Assembly: GCA_032622095.1 (NCBI GenBank)
Contig: CP136063.1
Span: 14,921,814-14,985,813, forward strand
Direction of reading: 5' to 3'
Length of the DNA: 64,000 bases
From: Siphonodentalium dalli
Taxonomy: Eukaryota; Mollusca; Scaphopoda; Gadilida; Siphonodentaliidae
Below, in pieces: positions 30,701 to 45,900 of the stretch (positions are counted from its first letter, which is position 1; each line of letters opens with the position of its first letter). The position numbers and the translations under genes were made by a program. Below the pieces are notes generated by a model that did not search any database, had not been told where the DNA came from, and saw only the letters and a program-made list of their open reading frames with translations.

Positions 30701-32699
30701 CCAATCCATTAAACAGAGTCTTCATCAAACTGTATACTTATATAACCCAATCCATTAAACAGAGTCTTCATCAAACTGTATACTTATATAACCCAATCCC
30801 TTAAACAGAGTCTTCTAACATCAAGCTGTATACTTATATAACCCAATCTCTTAAACAGAGTCTTCATCAAACTGTATACTTATATAACCCAATCTCTTAA
30901 ACAGAGTCTTCATCAAGCTGTATACTTATATAACCCAATCTCTTAAACAGAGTCTTCATCAAGCTGTATACTTATATAACCCAATCCCTTAAACAGAGTC
31001 TTCATCAAACTGTATACTTATATAACCCAATCCATTAAACAGAGTCTTCTAACATCAAGCTGTATACTTATATAACCCAATCCCTTAAACAGAGTCTTCT
31101 AACATCAAGCTGTATACTTATATAACCCAACCCCTTAAACAGAGTCTTCTAACATCAAGCTGTATACTTATATAACCCAATCCCTTAAACAGAGTCTTCT
31201 AACATCAAGCTGTATACTTATATAACCCAATCCCTTAAACAGAGTCTTCTAACATCAAGCTGTATACTTATATAACCCAATCCCTTAAACAGAGTCTTCA
31301 TCAAGCTGTATACTTATATAACCCAATCCCTTAAACAGAGTCTTCTAACATCAAACTGTATACTTATATAACCCAATCCCTTAAACAGAGTCTTCATCAA
31401 ACTGTATACTTATATAACCCAATCCCTTAAACAGAGTCTTCATCAAGCTGTATACTTATATAACCCAATCCCTTAAACAGAGTCTTCATCAAACTGTATA
31501 CTTATATAACCCAATCCCTTAAACAGAGTCTTCATCAAACTGTATACTTATATAACCCAATCCATTAAACAGAGTCTTCTAACATCAAACTGTATACTTA
31601 TATAACCCAATCCCTTAAACAGAGTCTTCATCAAACTGTATATTTATATAACCCAATCCCTTAAACAGAGTCTTCTAACATCAAACTGTATACTTATATA
31701 ACCCAATCCCTTAAACAGAGTCTTCTAACATCAAGCTGTATACTTATATAACCCAATCCATTAAACAGAGTCTTCTAACATCAAGCTGTATACTTATATA
31801 ACCCAATCCCTTAAACAGAGTCTTCATCAAGCTGTATACTTATATAACCCAATCTCTTAAACAGAGTCTTCTAACATCAAACTGTATACTTATATAACCC
31901 AATCCCTTAAACAGAGTCTTCTAACATCAAACTGTATACTTATATAACCCAATCCCTTAAACAGAGTCTTCTAACATCAAACTGTATACTTATATAACCC
32001 AACCCCTTAAACAGAGTCTTCTAACATCAAACTGTATACTTATATAACCCAATCCCTTAAACAGAGTCTTCATCAAGCTGTATACTTATATAACCCAATC
32101 CCTTAAACAGAGTCTTCTAACATCAAACTGTATACTTATATAACCCAATCCCTTAAACAGAGTCTTCATCAAACTGTATACTTATATAACCCAATCCCTT
32201 AAACAGAGTCTTCTAACATCAAACTGTATACTTATATAACCCAATCCCTTAAACAGAGTCTTCATCAAACTGTATACTTATATAACCCAATCTCTTAAAC
32301 AGAGTCTTCTAACATCAAGCTGTATACTTATATAACCCAATCCCTTAAACAGAGTCTTCTAACATCAAGCTGTATACTTATATAACCCAATCCCTTAAAC
32401 AGAGTCTTCTAACATCAAACTGTATACTTATATAACCCAATCCCTTAAACAGAGTCTTCTAACATCAAGCTGTATACTTATATAACCCAATCCCTTAAAC
32501 AGAGTCTTCTAACATCAAACTGTATACTTATATAACCCAATCCCTTAAACAGAGTCTTCTAACATCAAGCTGTATACTTATATAAACCAATCCATTAAAC
32601 AGAGTCTTCTAACATCAAGCTGTATACTTATATAACCCAATCCCTTAAACAGAGTCTTCATCAAACTGTATACTTATATAACCCAATCCCTTAAACAGA
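24778..32699 (+). repeat. 7.9-kb tandem duplication within the array, copy A
   Basis: 7,922 bp that match 32,700-40,671. Markers inside: TATAATCC 28,341; TATAAACCAATCC 27,445, 29,657 and 32,583; TAACACAATC 27,587 and 29,799; GTCTTCTTCAAG 30,196. The left boundary is where 24,778 and 32,700 begin to agree (an L-AAACTG monomer) while the monomers just before them differ. Copy A lacks one 50-bp monomer present in copy B at 33,806-33,855; the older related copy near 22,270 has it, so copy A probably lost it. Confidence 0.87.
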
Positions 32700-35600
32700 G
32701 TCTTCTAACATCAAACTGTATACTTATATAACCCAATCCCTTAAACAGAGTCTTCATCAAACTGTATACTTATATAACCCAATCCATTAAACAGAGTCTT
32801 CATCAAACTGTATACTTATATAACCCAATCCATTAAACAGAGTCTTCTAACATCAAGCTGTATACTTATATAACCCAATCCCTTAAACAGAGTCTTCATC
32901 AAGCTGTATACTTATATAACCCAATCCCTTAAACAGAGTCTTCTAACATCAAACTGTATACTTATATAACCCAATCCCTTAAACAGAGTCTTCATCAAAC
33001 TGTATACTTATATAACCCAATCCCTTAAACAGAGTCTTCTAACATCAAACTGTATACTTATATAACCCAATCCATTAAACAGAGTCTTCATCAAACTGTA
33101 TACTTATATAACCCAATCCCTTAAACAGAGTCTTCTAACATCAAACTGTATACTTATATAACCCAATCCATTAAACAGAGTCTTCATCAAACTGTATACT
33201 TATATAACCCAATCCCTTAAACAGAGTCTTCATCAAACTGTATACTTATATAACCCAATCCCTTAAACAGAGTCTTCATCAAGCTGTATACTTATATAAC
33301 CCAATCCATTAAACAGAGTCTTCTAACATCAAACTGTATACTTATATAACCCAATCCATTAAACAGAGTCTTCTAACATCAAACTGTATACTTATATAAC
33401 CCAATCCCTTAAACAGAGTCTTCATCAAACTGTATACTTATATAACCCAATCCCTTAAACAGAGTCTTCTAACATCAAACTGTATACTTATATAACCCAA
33501 TCCATTAAACAGAGTCTTCTAACATCAAACTGTATACTTATATAACCCAATCCCTTAAACAGAGTCTTCATCAAACTGTATACTTATATAACCCAATCCC
33601 TTAAACAGAGTCTTCTAACATCAAACTGTATACTTATATAACCCAATCCATTAAACAGAGTCTTCATCAAGCTGTATACTTATATAACCCAATCCCTTAA
33701 ACAGAGTCTTCTAACATCAAACTGTATACTTATATAACCCAATCCCTTAAACAGAGTCTTCTAACATCAAACTGTATACTTATATAACCCAATCCCTTAA
33801 ACAGAGTCTTCTAACATCAAGCTGTATACTTATATAACCCAATCCATTAAACAGAGTCTTCATCAAACTGTATACTTATATAACCCAATCCCTTAAACAG
33901 AGTCTTCTAACATCAAACTGTATACTTATATAACCCAATCCATTAAACAGAGTCTTCATCAAACTGTATACTTATATAACCCAATCCCTTAAACAGAGTC
34001 TTCTAACATCAAACTGTATACTTATATAACCCAATCCATTAAACAGAGTCTTCATCAAACTGTATACTTATATAACCCAATCCATTAAACAGAGTCTTCA
34101 TCAAGCTGTATACTTATATAACCCAATCCCTTAAACAGAGTCTTCATCAAGCTGTATACTTATATAACCCAATCCCTTAAACAGAGTCTTCATCAAGCTG
34201 TATACTTATATAACCCAATCCCTTAAACAGAGTCTTCATCAAGCTGTATACTTATATAACCCAATCCCTTAAACAGAGTCTTCATCAAACTGTATACTTA
34301 TATAACCCAATCCCTTAAACAGAGTCTTCATCAAACTGTATACTTATATAACCCAATCCCTTAAACAGAGTCTTCATCAAGCTGTATACTTATATAACCC
34401 AATCTCTTAAACAGAGTCTTCTAACATCAAGCTGTATACTTATATAACCCAATCCCTTAAACAGAGTCTTCTAACATCAAACTGTATACTTATATAACCC
34501 AATCCCTTAAACAGAGTCTTCATCAAACTGTATACTTATATAACCCAATCCATTAAACAGAGTCTTCATCAAACTGTATACTTATATAACCCAATCCATT
34601 AAACAGAGTCTTCTAACATCAAGCTGTATACTTATATAACCCAATCCCTTAAACAGAGTCTTCATCAAGCTGTATACTTATATAACCCAATCCCTTAAAC
34701 AGAGTCTTCTAACATCAAACTGTATACTTATATAACCCAATCCCTTAAACAGAGTCTTCATCAAACTGTATACTTATATAACCCAATCCCTTAAACAGAG
34801 TCTTCTAACATCAAACTGTATACTTATATAACCCAATCCCTTAAACAGAGTCTTCTAACATCAAGCTGTATACTTATATAACCCAATCCCTTAAACAGAG
34901 TCTTCATCAAGCTGTATACTTATATAACCCAATCTCTTAAACAGAGTCTTCTAACATCAAACTGTATACTTATATAACCCAATCCCTTAAACAGAGTCTT
35001 CATCAAACTGTATACTTATATAACCCAATCCCTTAAACAGAGTCTTCTAACATCAAACTGTATACTTATATAACCCAATCCCTTAAACAGAGTCTTCATC
35101 AAACTGTATACTTATATAACCCAATCTCTTAAACAGAGTCTTCTAACATCAAGCTGTATACTTATATAACCCAATCCCTTAAACAGAGTCTTCTAACATC
35201 AAGCTGTATACTTATATAACCCAATCCCTTAAACAGAGTCTTCTAACATCAAACTGTATACTTATATAACCCAATCCCTTAAACAGAGTCTTCTAACATC
35301 AAGCTGTATACTTATATAACCCAATCCCTTAAACAGAGTCTTCTAACATCAAACTGTATACTTATATAACCCAATCCCTTAAACAGAGTCTTCTAACATC
35401 AAGCTGTATACTTATATAAACCAATCCATTAAACAGAGTCTTCTAACATCAAGCTGTATACTTATATAACCCAATCCCTTAAACAGAGTCTTCATCAAAC
35501 TGTATACTTATATAACCCAATCCCTTAAACAGAGTCTTCATCAAACTGTATACTTATATAACACAATCCCTTAAACAGAGTCTTCTAACATCAAGCTGTA

Positions 35601-38600
35601 TACTTATATAACCCAACCCCTTAAACAGAGTCTTCATCAAACTGTATACTTATATAACCCAACCCCTTAAACAGAGTCTTCATCAAACTGTATACTTATA
35701 TAACCCAATCCCTTAAACAGAGTCTTCATCAAGCTGTATACTTATATAACCCAATCCCTTAAACAGAGTCTTCATCAAACTGTATACTTATATAACCCAA
35801 TCCCTTAAACAGAGTCTTCTAACATCAAGCTGTATACTTATATAACCCAACCCCTTAAACAGAGTCTTCATCAAACTGTATACTTATATAACCCAATCCC
35901 TTAAACAGAGTCTTCATCAAGCTGTATACTTATATAACCCAATCCCTTAAACAGAGTCTTCATCAAGCTGTATACTTATATAACCCAATCCCTTAAACAG
36001 AGTCTTCATCAAGCTGTATACTTATATAACCCAATCCCTTAAACAGAGTCTTCATCAAACTGTATACTTATATAACCCAATCCCTTAAACAGAGTCTTCA
36101 TCAAACTGTATACTTATATAACCCAATCCCTTAAACAGAGTCTTCTAACATCAAACTGTATACTTATATAACCCAATCCATTAAACAGAGTCTTCATCAA
36201 ACTGTATACTTATATAACCCAATCCATTAAACAGAGTCTTCTAACATCAAACTGTATACTTATATAACCCAATCCCTTAAACAGAGTCTTCTAACATCAA
36301 ACTGTATACTTATATAATCCAATCCCTTAAACAGAGTCTTCTAACATCAAACTGTATACTTATATAACCCAATCCCTTAAACAGAGTCTTCTAACATCAA
36401 ACTGTATACTTATATAACCCAATCCCTTAAACAGAGTCTTCTAACATCAAACTGTATACTTATATAACCCAATCCCTTAAACAGAGTCTTCATCAAACTG
36501 TATACTTATATAACCCAATCCATTAAACAGAGTCTTCTAACATCAAGCTGTATACTTATATAACCCAATCCCTTAAACAGAGTCTTCATCAAGCTGTATA
36601 CTTATATAACCCAATCTCTTAAACAGAGTCTTCTAACATCAAGCTGTATACTTATATAACCCAATCCCTTAAACAGAGTCTTCTAACATCAAACTGTATA
36701 CTTATATAACCCAATCCCTTAAACAGAGTCTTCATCAAACTGTATACTTATATAACCCAATCCATTAAACAGAGTCTTCATCAAACTGTATACTTATATA
36801 ACCCAATCCATTAAACAGAGTCTTCTAACATCAAGCTGTATACTTATATAACCCAATCCCTTAAACAGAGTCTTCATCAAGCTGTATACTTATATAACCC
36901 AATCCCTTAAACAGAGTCTTCTAACATCAAACTGTATACTTATATAACCCAATCCCTTAAACAGAGTCTTCATCAAACTGTATACTTATATAACCCAATC
37001 CCTTAAACAGAGTCTTCTAACATCAAACTGTATACTTATATAACCCAATCCCTTAAACAGAGTCTTCTAACATCAAGCTGTATACTTATATAACCCAATC
37101 CCTTAAACAGAGTCTTCATCAAGCTGTATACTTATATAACCCAATCTCTTAAACAGAGTCTTCTAACATCAAACTGTATACTTATATAACCCAATCCCTT
37201 AAACAGAGTCTTCATCAAACTGTATACTTATATAACCCAATCCCTTAAACAGAGTCTTCTAACATCAAACTGTATACTTATATAACCCAATCCCTTAAAC
37301 AGAGTCTTCATCAAACTGTATACTTATATAACCCAATCTCTTAAACAGAGTCTTCTAACATCAAGCTGTATACTTATATAACCCAATCCCTTAAACAGAG
37401 TCTTCTAACATCAAGCTGTATACTTATATAACCCAATCCCTTAAACAGAGTCTTCTAACATCAAACTGTATACTTATATAACCCAATCCCTTAAACAGAG
37501 TCTTCTAACATCAAGCTGTATACTTATATAACCCAATCCCTTAAACAGAGTCTTCTAACATCAAACTGTATACTTATATAACCCAATCCCTTAAACAGAG
37601 TCTTCTAACATCAAGCTGTATACTTATATAAACCAATCCATTAAACAGAGTCTTCTAACATCAAGCTGTATACTTATATAACCCAATCCCTTAAACAGAG
37701 TCTTCATCAAACTGTATACTTATATAACCCAATCCCTTAAACAGAGTCTTCATCAAACTGTATACTTATATAACACAATCCCTTAAACAGAGTCTTCTAA
37801 CATCAAGCTGTATACTTATATAACCCAACCCCTTAAACAGAGTCTTCATCAAACTGTATACTTATATAACCCAACCCCTTAAACAGAGTCTTCATCAAAC
37901 TGTATACTTATATAACCCAATCCCTTAAACAGAGTCTTCATCAAGCTGTATACTTATATAACCCAATCCCTTAAACAGAGTCTTCATCAAACTGTATACT
38001 TATATAACCCAATCCCTTAAACAGAGTCTTCTAACATCAAGCTGTATACTTATATAACCCAACCCCTTAAACAGAGTCTTCATCAAACTGTATACTTATA
38101 TAACCCAATCCCTTAAACAGAGTCTTCATCAAGCTGTATACTTATATAACCCAATCCCTTAAACAGAGTCTTCTTCAAGCTGTATACTTATATAACCCAA
38201 TCTCTTAAACAGAGTCTTCATCAAACTGTATACTTATATAACCCAATCCCTTAAACAGAGTCTTCATCAAACTGTATACTTATATAACCCAATCCATTAA
38301 ACAGAGTCTTCATCAAACTGTATACTTATATAACCCAATCCCTTAAACAGAGTCTTCTAACATCAAACTGTATACTTATATAACCCAATCCATTAAACAG
38401 AGTCTTCATCAAACTGTATACTTATATAACCCAATCTCTTAAACAGAGTCTTCTAACATCAAGCTGTATACTTATATAACCCAATCTCTTAAACAGAGTC
38501 TTCATCAAACTGTATACTTATATAACCCAATCCATTAAACAGAGTCTTCTAACATCAAGCTGTATACTTATATAACCCAATCTCTTAAACAGAGTCTTCA

Positions 38601-40671
38601 TCAAACTGTATACTTATATAACCCAATCCATTAAACAGAGTCTTCTAACATCAAACTGTATACTTATATAACCCAATCCATTAAACAGAGTCTTCATCAA
38701 ACTGTATACTTATATAACCCAATCCATTAAACAGAGTCTTCATCAAACTGTATACTTATATAACCCAATCCCTTAAACAGAGTCTTCTAACATCAAGCTG
38801 TATACTTATATAACCCAATCTCTTAAACAGAGTCTTCATCAAACTGTATACTTATATAACCCAATCTCTTAAACAGAGTCTTCATCAAGCTGTATACTTA
38901 TATAACCCAATCTCTTAAACAGAGTCTTCATCAAGCTGTATACTTATATAACCCAATCCCTTAAACAGAGTCTTCATCAAACTGTATACTTATATAACCC
39001 AATCCATTAAACAGAGTCTTCTAACATCAAGCTGTATACTTATATAACCCAATCCCTTAAACAGAGTCTTCTAACATCAAGCTGTATACTTATATAACCC
39101 AACCCCTTAAACAGAGTCTTCTAACATCAAGCTGTATACTTATATAACCCAATCCCTTAAACAGAGTCTTCTAACATCAAGCTGTATACTTATATAACCC
39201 AATCCCTTAAACAGAGTCTTCTAACATCAAGCTGTATACTTATATAACCCAATCCCTTAAACAGAGTCTTCATCAAGCTGTATACTTATATAACCCAATC
39301 CCTTAAACAGAGTCTTCTAACATCAAACTGTATACTTATATAACCCAATCCCTTAAACAGAGTCTTCATCAAACTGTATACTTATATAACCCAATCCCTT
39401 AAACAGAGTCTTCATCAAGCTGTATACTTATATAACCCAATCCCTTAAACAGAGTCTTCATCAAACTGTATACTTATATAACCCAATCCCTTAAACAGAG
39501 TCTTCATCAAACTGTATACTTATATAACCCAATCCATTAAACAGAGTCTTCTAACATCAAACTGTATACTTATATAACCCAATCCCTTAAACAGAGTCTT
39601 CATCAAACTGTATACTTATATAACCCAATCCCTTAAACAGAGTCTTCTAACATCAAACTGTATACTTATATAACCCAATCCCTTAAACAGAGTCTTCTAA
39701 CATCAAGCTGTATACTTATATAACCCAATCCATTAAACAGAGTCTTCTAACATCAAGCTGTATACTTATATAACCCAATCCCTTAAACAGAGTCTTCATC
39801 AAGCTGTATACTTATATAACCCAATCTCTTAAACAGAGTCTTCTAACATCAAACTGTATACTTATATAACCCAATCCCTTAAACAGAGTCTTCTAACATC
39901 AAACTGTATACTTATATAACCCAATCCCTTAAACAGAGTCTTCTAACATCAAACTGTATACTTATATAACCCAACCCCTTAAACAGAGTCTTCTAACATC
40001 AAACTGTATACTTATATAACCCAATCCCTTAAACAGAGTCTTCATCAAGCTGTATACTTATATAACCCAATCCCTTAAACAGAGTCTTCTAACATCAAAC
40101 TGTATACTTATATAACCCAATCCCTTAAACAGAGTCTTCATCAAACTGTATACTTATATAACCCAATCCCTTAAACAGAGTCTTCTAACATCAAACTGTA
40201 TACTTATATAACCCAATCCCTTAAACAGAGTCTTCATCAAACTGTATACTTATATAACCCAATCTCTTAAACAGAGTCTTCTAACATCAAGCTGTATACT
40301 TATATAACCCAATCCCTTAAACAGAGTCTTCTAACATCAAGCTGTATACTTATATAACCCAATCCCTTAAACAGAGTCTTCTAACATCAAACTGTATACT
40401 TATATAACCCAATCCCTTAAACAGAGTCTTCTAACATCAAGCTGTATACTTATATAACCCAATCCCTTAAACAGAGTCTTCTAACATCAAACTGTATACT
40501 TATATAACCCAATCCCTTAAACAGAGTCTTCTAACATCAAGCTGTATACTTATATAAACCAATCCATTAAACAGAGTCTTCTAACATCAAGCTGTATACT
40601 TATATAACCCAATCCCTTAAACAGAGTCTTCATCAAACTGTATACTTATATAACCCAATCCCTTAAACAGA
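32700..40671 (+). repeat. 7.9-kb tandem duplication within the array, copy B
   Basis: 7,972 bp. Every marker of copy A past 25,850 recurs exactly 7,972 bp later: TATAATCC 36,313; TATAAACCAATCC 35,417, 37,629 and 40,555; TAACACAATC 35,559 and 37,771; GTCTTCTTCAAG 38,168. I noticed no marker substitution separating the two copies, which implies a recent exchange or an assembly problem. The end at 40,671 is where the copy A series jumps to copy B (32,699), whereas here the array continues into the normal TAACACAATC monomer. Confidence 0.87.
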
Positions 40672-42996
40672 GTCTTCATCAAACTGTATACTTATATAAC
40701 ACAATCCCTTAAACAGAGTCTTCTAACATCAAGCTGTATACTTATATAACCCAACCCCTTAAACAGAGTCTTCATCAAACTGTATACTTATATAACCCAA
40801 CCCCTTAAACAGAGTCTTCATCAAACTGTATACTTATATAACCCAATCCCTTAAACAGAGTCTTCATCAAGCTGTATACTTATATAACCCAATCCCTTAA
40901 ACAGAGTCTTCATCAAACTGTATACTTATATAACCCAATCCCTTAAACAGAGTCTTCTAACATCAAGCTGTATACTTATATAACCCAACCCCTTAAACAG
41001 AGTCTTCATCAAACTGTATACTTATATAACCCAATCCCTTAAACAGAGTCTTCATCAAGCTGTATACTTATATAACCCAATCCCTTAAACAGAGTCTTCT
41101 TCAAGCTGTATACTTATATAACCCAATCTCTTAAACAGAGTCTTCATCAAACTGTATACTTATATAACCCAATCCCTTAAACAGAGTCTTCATCAAACTG
41201 TATACTTATATAACCCAATCCATTAAACAGAGTCTTCATCAAACTGTATACTTATATAACCCAATCCCTTAAACAGAGTCTTCTAACATCAAACTGTATA
41301 CTTATATAACCCAATCCATTAAACAGAGTCTTCATCAAACTGTATACTTATATAACCCAATCTCTTAAACAGAGTCTTCTAACATCAAGCTGTATACTTA
41401 TATAACCCAATCTCTTAAACAGAGTCTTCATCAAACTGTATACTTATATAACCCAATCCATTAAACAGAGTCTTCTAACATCAAGCTGTATACTTATATA
41501 ACCCAATCTCTTAAACAGAGTCTTCATCAAACTGTATACTTATATAACCCAATCCATTAAACAGAGTCTTCTAACATCAAACTGTATACTTATATAACCC
41601 AATCCATTAAACAGAGTCTTCATCAAACTGTATACTTATATAACCCAATCCATTAAACAGAGTCTTCATCAAACTGTATACTTATATAACCCAATCCCTT
41701 AAACAGAGTCTTCTAACATCAAGCTGTATACTTATATAACCCAATCTCTTAAACAGAGTCTTCATCAAACTGTATACTTATATAACCCAATCTCTTAAAC
41801 AGAGTCTTCATCAAGCTGTATACTTATATAACCCAATCTCTTAAACAGAGTCTTCATCAAGCTGTATACTTATATAACCCAATCCCTTAAACAGAGTCTT
41901 CATCAAACTGTATACTTATATAACCCAATCCATTAAACAGAGTCTTCTAACATCAAGCTGTATACTTATATAACCCAATCCCTTAAACAGAGTCTTCTAA
42001 CATCAAGCTGTATACTTATATAACCCAACCCCTTAAACAGAGTCTTCTAACATCAAGCTGTATACTTATATAACCCAATCCCTTAAACAGAGTCTTCTAA
42101 CATCAAGCTGTATACTTATATAACCCAATCCCTTAAACAGAGTCTTCTAACATCAAGCTGTATACTTATATAACCCAATCCCTTAAACAGAGTCTTCATC
42201 AAGCTGTATACTTATATAACCCAATCCCTTAAACAGAGTCTTCTAACATCAAACTGTATACTTATATAACCCAATCCCTTAAACAGAGTCTTCATCAAAC
42301 TGTATACTTATATAACCCAATCCCTTAAACAGAGTCTTCATCAAGCTGTATACTTATATAACCCAATCCCTTAAACAGAGTCTTCATCAAACTGTATACT
42401 TATATAACCCAATCCCTTAAACAGAGTCTTCATCAAACTGTATACTTATATAACCCAATCCATTAAACAGAGTCTTCTAACATCAAACTGTATACTTATA
42501 TAACCCAATCCCTTAAACAGAGTCTTCATCAAACTGTATACTTATATAACCCAATCCCTTAAACAGAGTCTTCTAACATCAAACTGTATACTTATATAAC
42601 CCAATCCCTTAAACAGAGTCTTCTAACATCAAGCTGTATACTTATATAACCCAATCCATTAAACAGAGTCTTCTAACATCAAGCTGTATACTTATATAAC
42701 CCAATCCCTTAAACAGAGTCTTCATCAAGCTGTATACTTATATAACCCAATCTCTTAAACAGAGTCTTCTAACATCAAACTGTATACTTATATAACCCAA
42801 TCCCTTAAACAGAGTCTTCTAACATCAAACTGTATACTTATATAACCCAATCCCTTAAACAGAGTCTTCTAACATCAAACTGTATACTTATATAACCCAA
42901 CCCCTTAAACAGAGTCTTCTAACATCAAACTGTATACTTATATAACCCAATCCCTTAAACAGAGTCTTCATCAAGCTGTATACTTATATAACCCAA
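40672..42996 (+). repeat. Partial third copy at 2,926-bp offset
   Basis: Matches 37,746-40,070 at an offset of 2,926 (GTCTTCTTCAAG 38,168 to 41,094; TAACACAATC 37,771 to 40,697). The agreement ends near 42,997, where CCAATCCATT replaces CCAATCCCTT and the monomer order changes. 2,926 bp corresponds to about 61 monomers. Confidence 0.83.
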
Positions 42997-45900
42997 TCCA
43001 TTAAACAGAGTCTTCTAACATCAAACTGTATACTTATATAACCCAATCCCTTAAACAGAGTCTTCATCAAACTGTATACTTATATAACACAATCCCTTAA
43101 ACAGAGTCTTCATCAAACTGTATACTTATATAACCCAATCCCTTAAACAGAGTCTTCATCAAGCTGTATACTTATATAACCCAATCCCTTAAACAGAGTC
43201 TTCTAACATCAAGCTGTATACTTATATAACCCAATCTCTTAAACAGAGTCTTCATCAAACTGTATACTTATATAACCCAATCCCTTAAACAGAGTCTTCT
43301 AACATCAAGCTGTATACTTATATAACCCAATCTCTTAAACAGAGTCTTCATCAAACTGTATACTTATATAACCCAATCCCTTAAACAGAGTCTTCTAACA
43401 TCAAACTGTATACTTATATAACCCAATCCCTTAAACAGAGTCTTCATCAAGCTGTATACTTATATAACCCAATCCCTTAAACAGAGTCTTCATCAAGCTG
43501 TATACTTATATAACCCAACCCCTTAAACAGAGTCTTCTAACATCAAACTGTATACTTATATAACCCAATCCCTTAAACAGAGTCTTCATCAAACTGTATA
43601 CTTATATAACCCAATCCCTTAAACAGAGTCTTCTAACATCAAACTGTATACTTATATAACCCAATCCCTTAAACAGAGTCTTCTAACATCAAGCTGTATA
43701 CTTATATAACCCAATCTCTTAAACAGAGTCTTCATCAAACTGTATACTTATATAACCCAATCCCTTAAACAGAGTCTTCTAACATCAAGCTGTATACTTA
43801 TATAACCCAATCCCTTAAACAGAGTCTTCTAACATCAAGCTGTATACTTATATAACCCAATCCCTTAAACAGAGTCTTCTAACATCAAACTGTATACTTA
43901 TATAACCCAATCCCTTAAACAGAGTCTTCATCAAACTGTATACTTATATAACCCAATCCCTTAAACAGAGTATTCTAACATCAAACTGTATACTTATATA
44001 ACCCAATCCCTTAAACAGAGTCTTCTAACATCAAGCTGTATACTTATATAACCCAACCCCTTAAACAGAGTCTTCATCAAACTGTATACTTATATAACCC
44101 AATCCCTTAAACAGAGTCTTCATCAAACTGTATACTTATATAACCCAATCTCTTAAACAGAGTCTTCATCAAACTGTATACTTATATAACCCAATCCCTT
44201 AAACAGAGTCTTCATCAAACTGTATACTTATATAACCCAATCCCTTAAACAGAGTCTTCTAACATCAAGCTGTATACTTATATAACCCAATCCCTTAAAC
44301 AGAGTCTTCTAACATCAAACTGTATACTTATATAACCCAATCCCTTAAACAGAGTCTTCATCAAACTGTATACTTATATAACCCAATCCCTTAAACAAAG
44401 TCTTCTAACATCAAACTGTATACTTATATAACCCAATCCCTTAAACAGAGTCTTCATCAAACTGTATACTTATATAACCCAACCCCTTAAACAGAGTCTT
44501 CTAACATCAAGCTGTATACTTATATAACCCAATCCCTTAAACAGAGTCTTCTAACATCAAACTGTATACTTATATAACCCAATCCCTTAAACAGAGTCTT
44601 CTAACATCAAGCTGTATACTTATATAACCCAATCCCTTAAACAGAGTCTTCTAACATCAAACTGTATACTTATATAACCCAATCCCTTAAACAGAGTCTT
44701 CTAACATCAAGCTGTATACTTATATAACCCAATCTCTTAAACAGAGTCTTCATCAAACTGTATACTTATATAACCCAATCCCTTAAACAGAGTCTTCATC
44801 AACCTGTATACTTATATAACCCAACCCCTTAAACAGAGTCTTCTAACATCAAGCTGTATACTTATATAACCCAATCCCTTAAATAGAGTCTTCTAACATC
44901 AAGCTGTATACTTATATAACCCAATCCCTTAAACAGAGTCTTCATCAAACTGTATACTTATATAACCCAATCTCTTAAACAGAGTCTTCATCAAACTGTA
45001 TACTTATATAACCCAACCCCTTAAACAGAGTCTTCATCAAACTGTACACTTATATAACCCAATCCCTTAAACAGAGTCTTCATCAAGCTGTATACTTATA
45101 TAACCCAACCCCTTAAACAGAGTCTTCTAACATCAAACTGTATACTTATATAACCCAATCCCTTAAACAGAGTCTTCATCAAACTGTATACTTATATAAC
45201 CCAATCCCTTAAACAGAGTCTTCATCAAGCTGTATACTTATATAACCCAACCCCTTAAACAGAGTCTTCTAACATCAAACTGTATACTTATATAACCCAA
45301 TCCCTTAAACAGAGTCTTCATCAAACTGTATACTTATATAACCCAATCCCTTAAACAGAGTCTTCTAACATCAAACTGTATACTTATATAACCCAATCCC
45401 TTAAACAGAGTCTTCTAACATCAAGCTGTATACTTATATAACCCAATCTCTTAAACAGAGTCTTCATCAAACTGTATACTTATATAACCCAATCCCTTAA
45501 ACAGAGTCTTCATCAAGCTGTATACTTATATAACCCAACCCCTTAAACAGAGTCTTCTAACATCAAGCTGTATACTTATATAACCCAACCCCTTAAACAG
45601 AGTCTTCATCAAACTGTATACTTATATAACCCAATCCCTTAAACAGAGTCTTCTAACATCAAACTGTATACTTATATAACCCAATCTCTTAAACAGAGTC
45701 TTCATCAAACTGTATACTTATATAACCCAATCCCTTAAACAGAGTCTTCATCAAACTGTATACTTATATAACCCAATCCCTTAAACAGAGTCTTCTAACA
45801 TCAAACTGTATACTTATATAACCCAATCCCTTAAACAGAGTCTTCATCAAACTGTATACTTATATAACCCAATCCCTTAAACAGAGTCTTCTAACATCAA

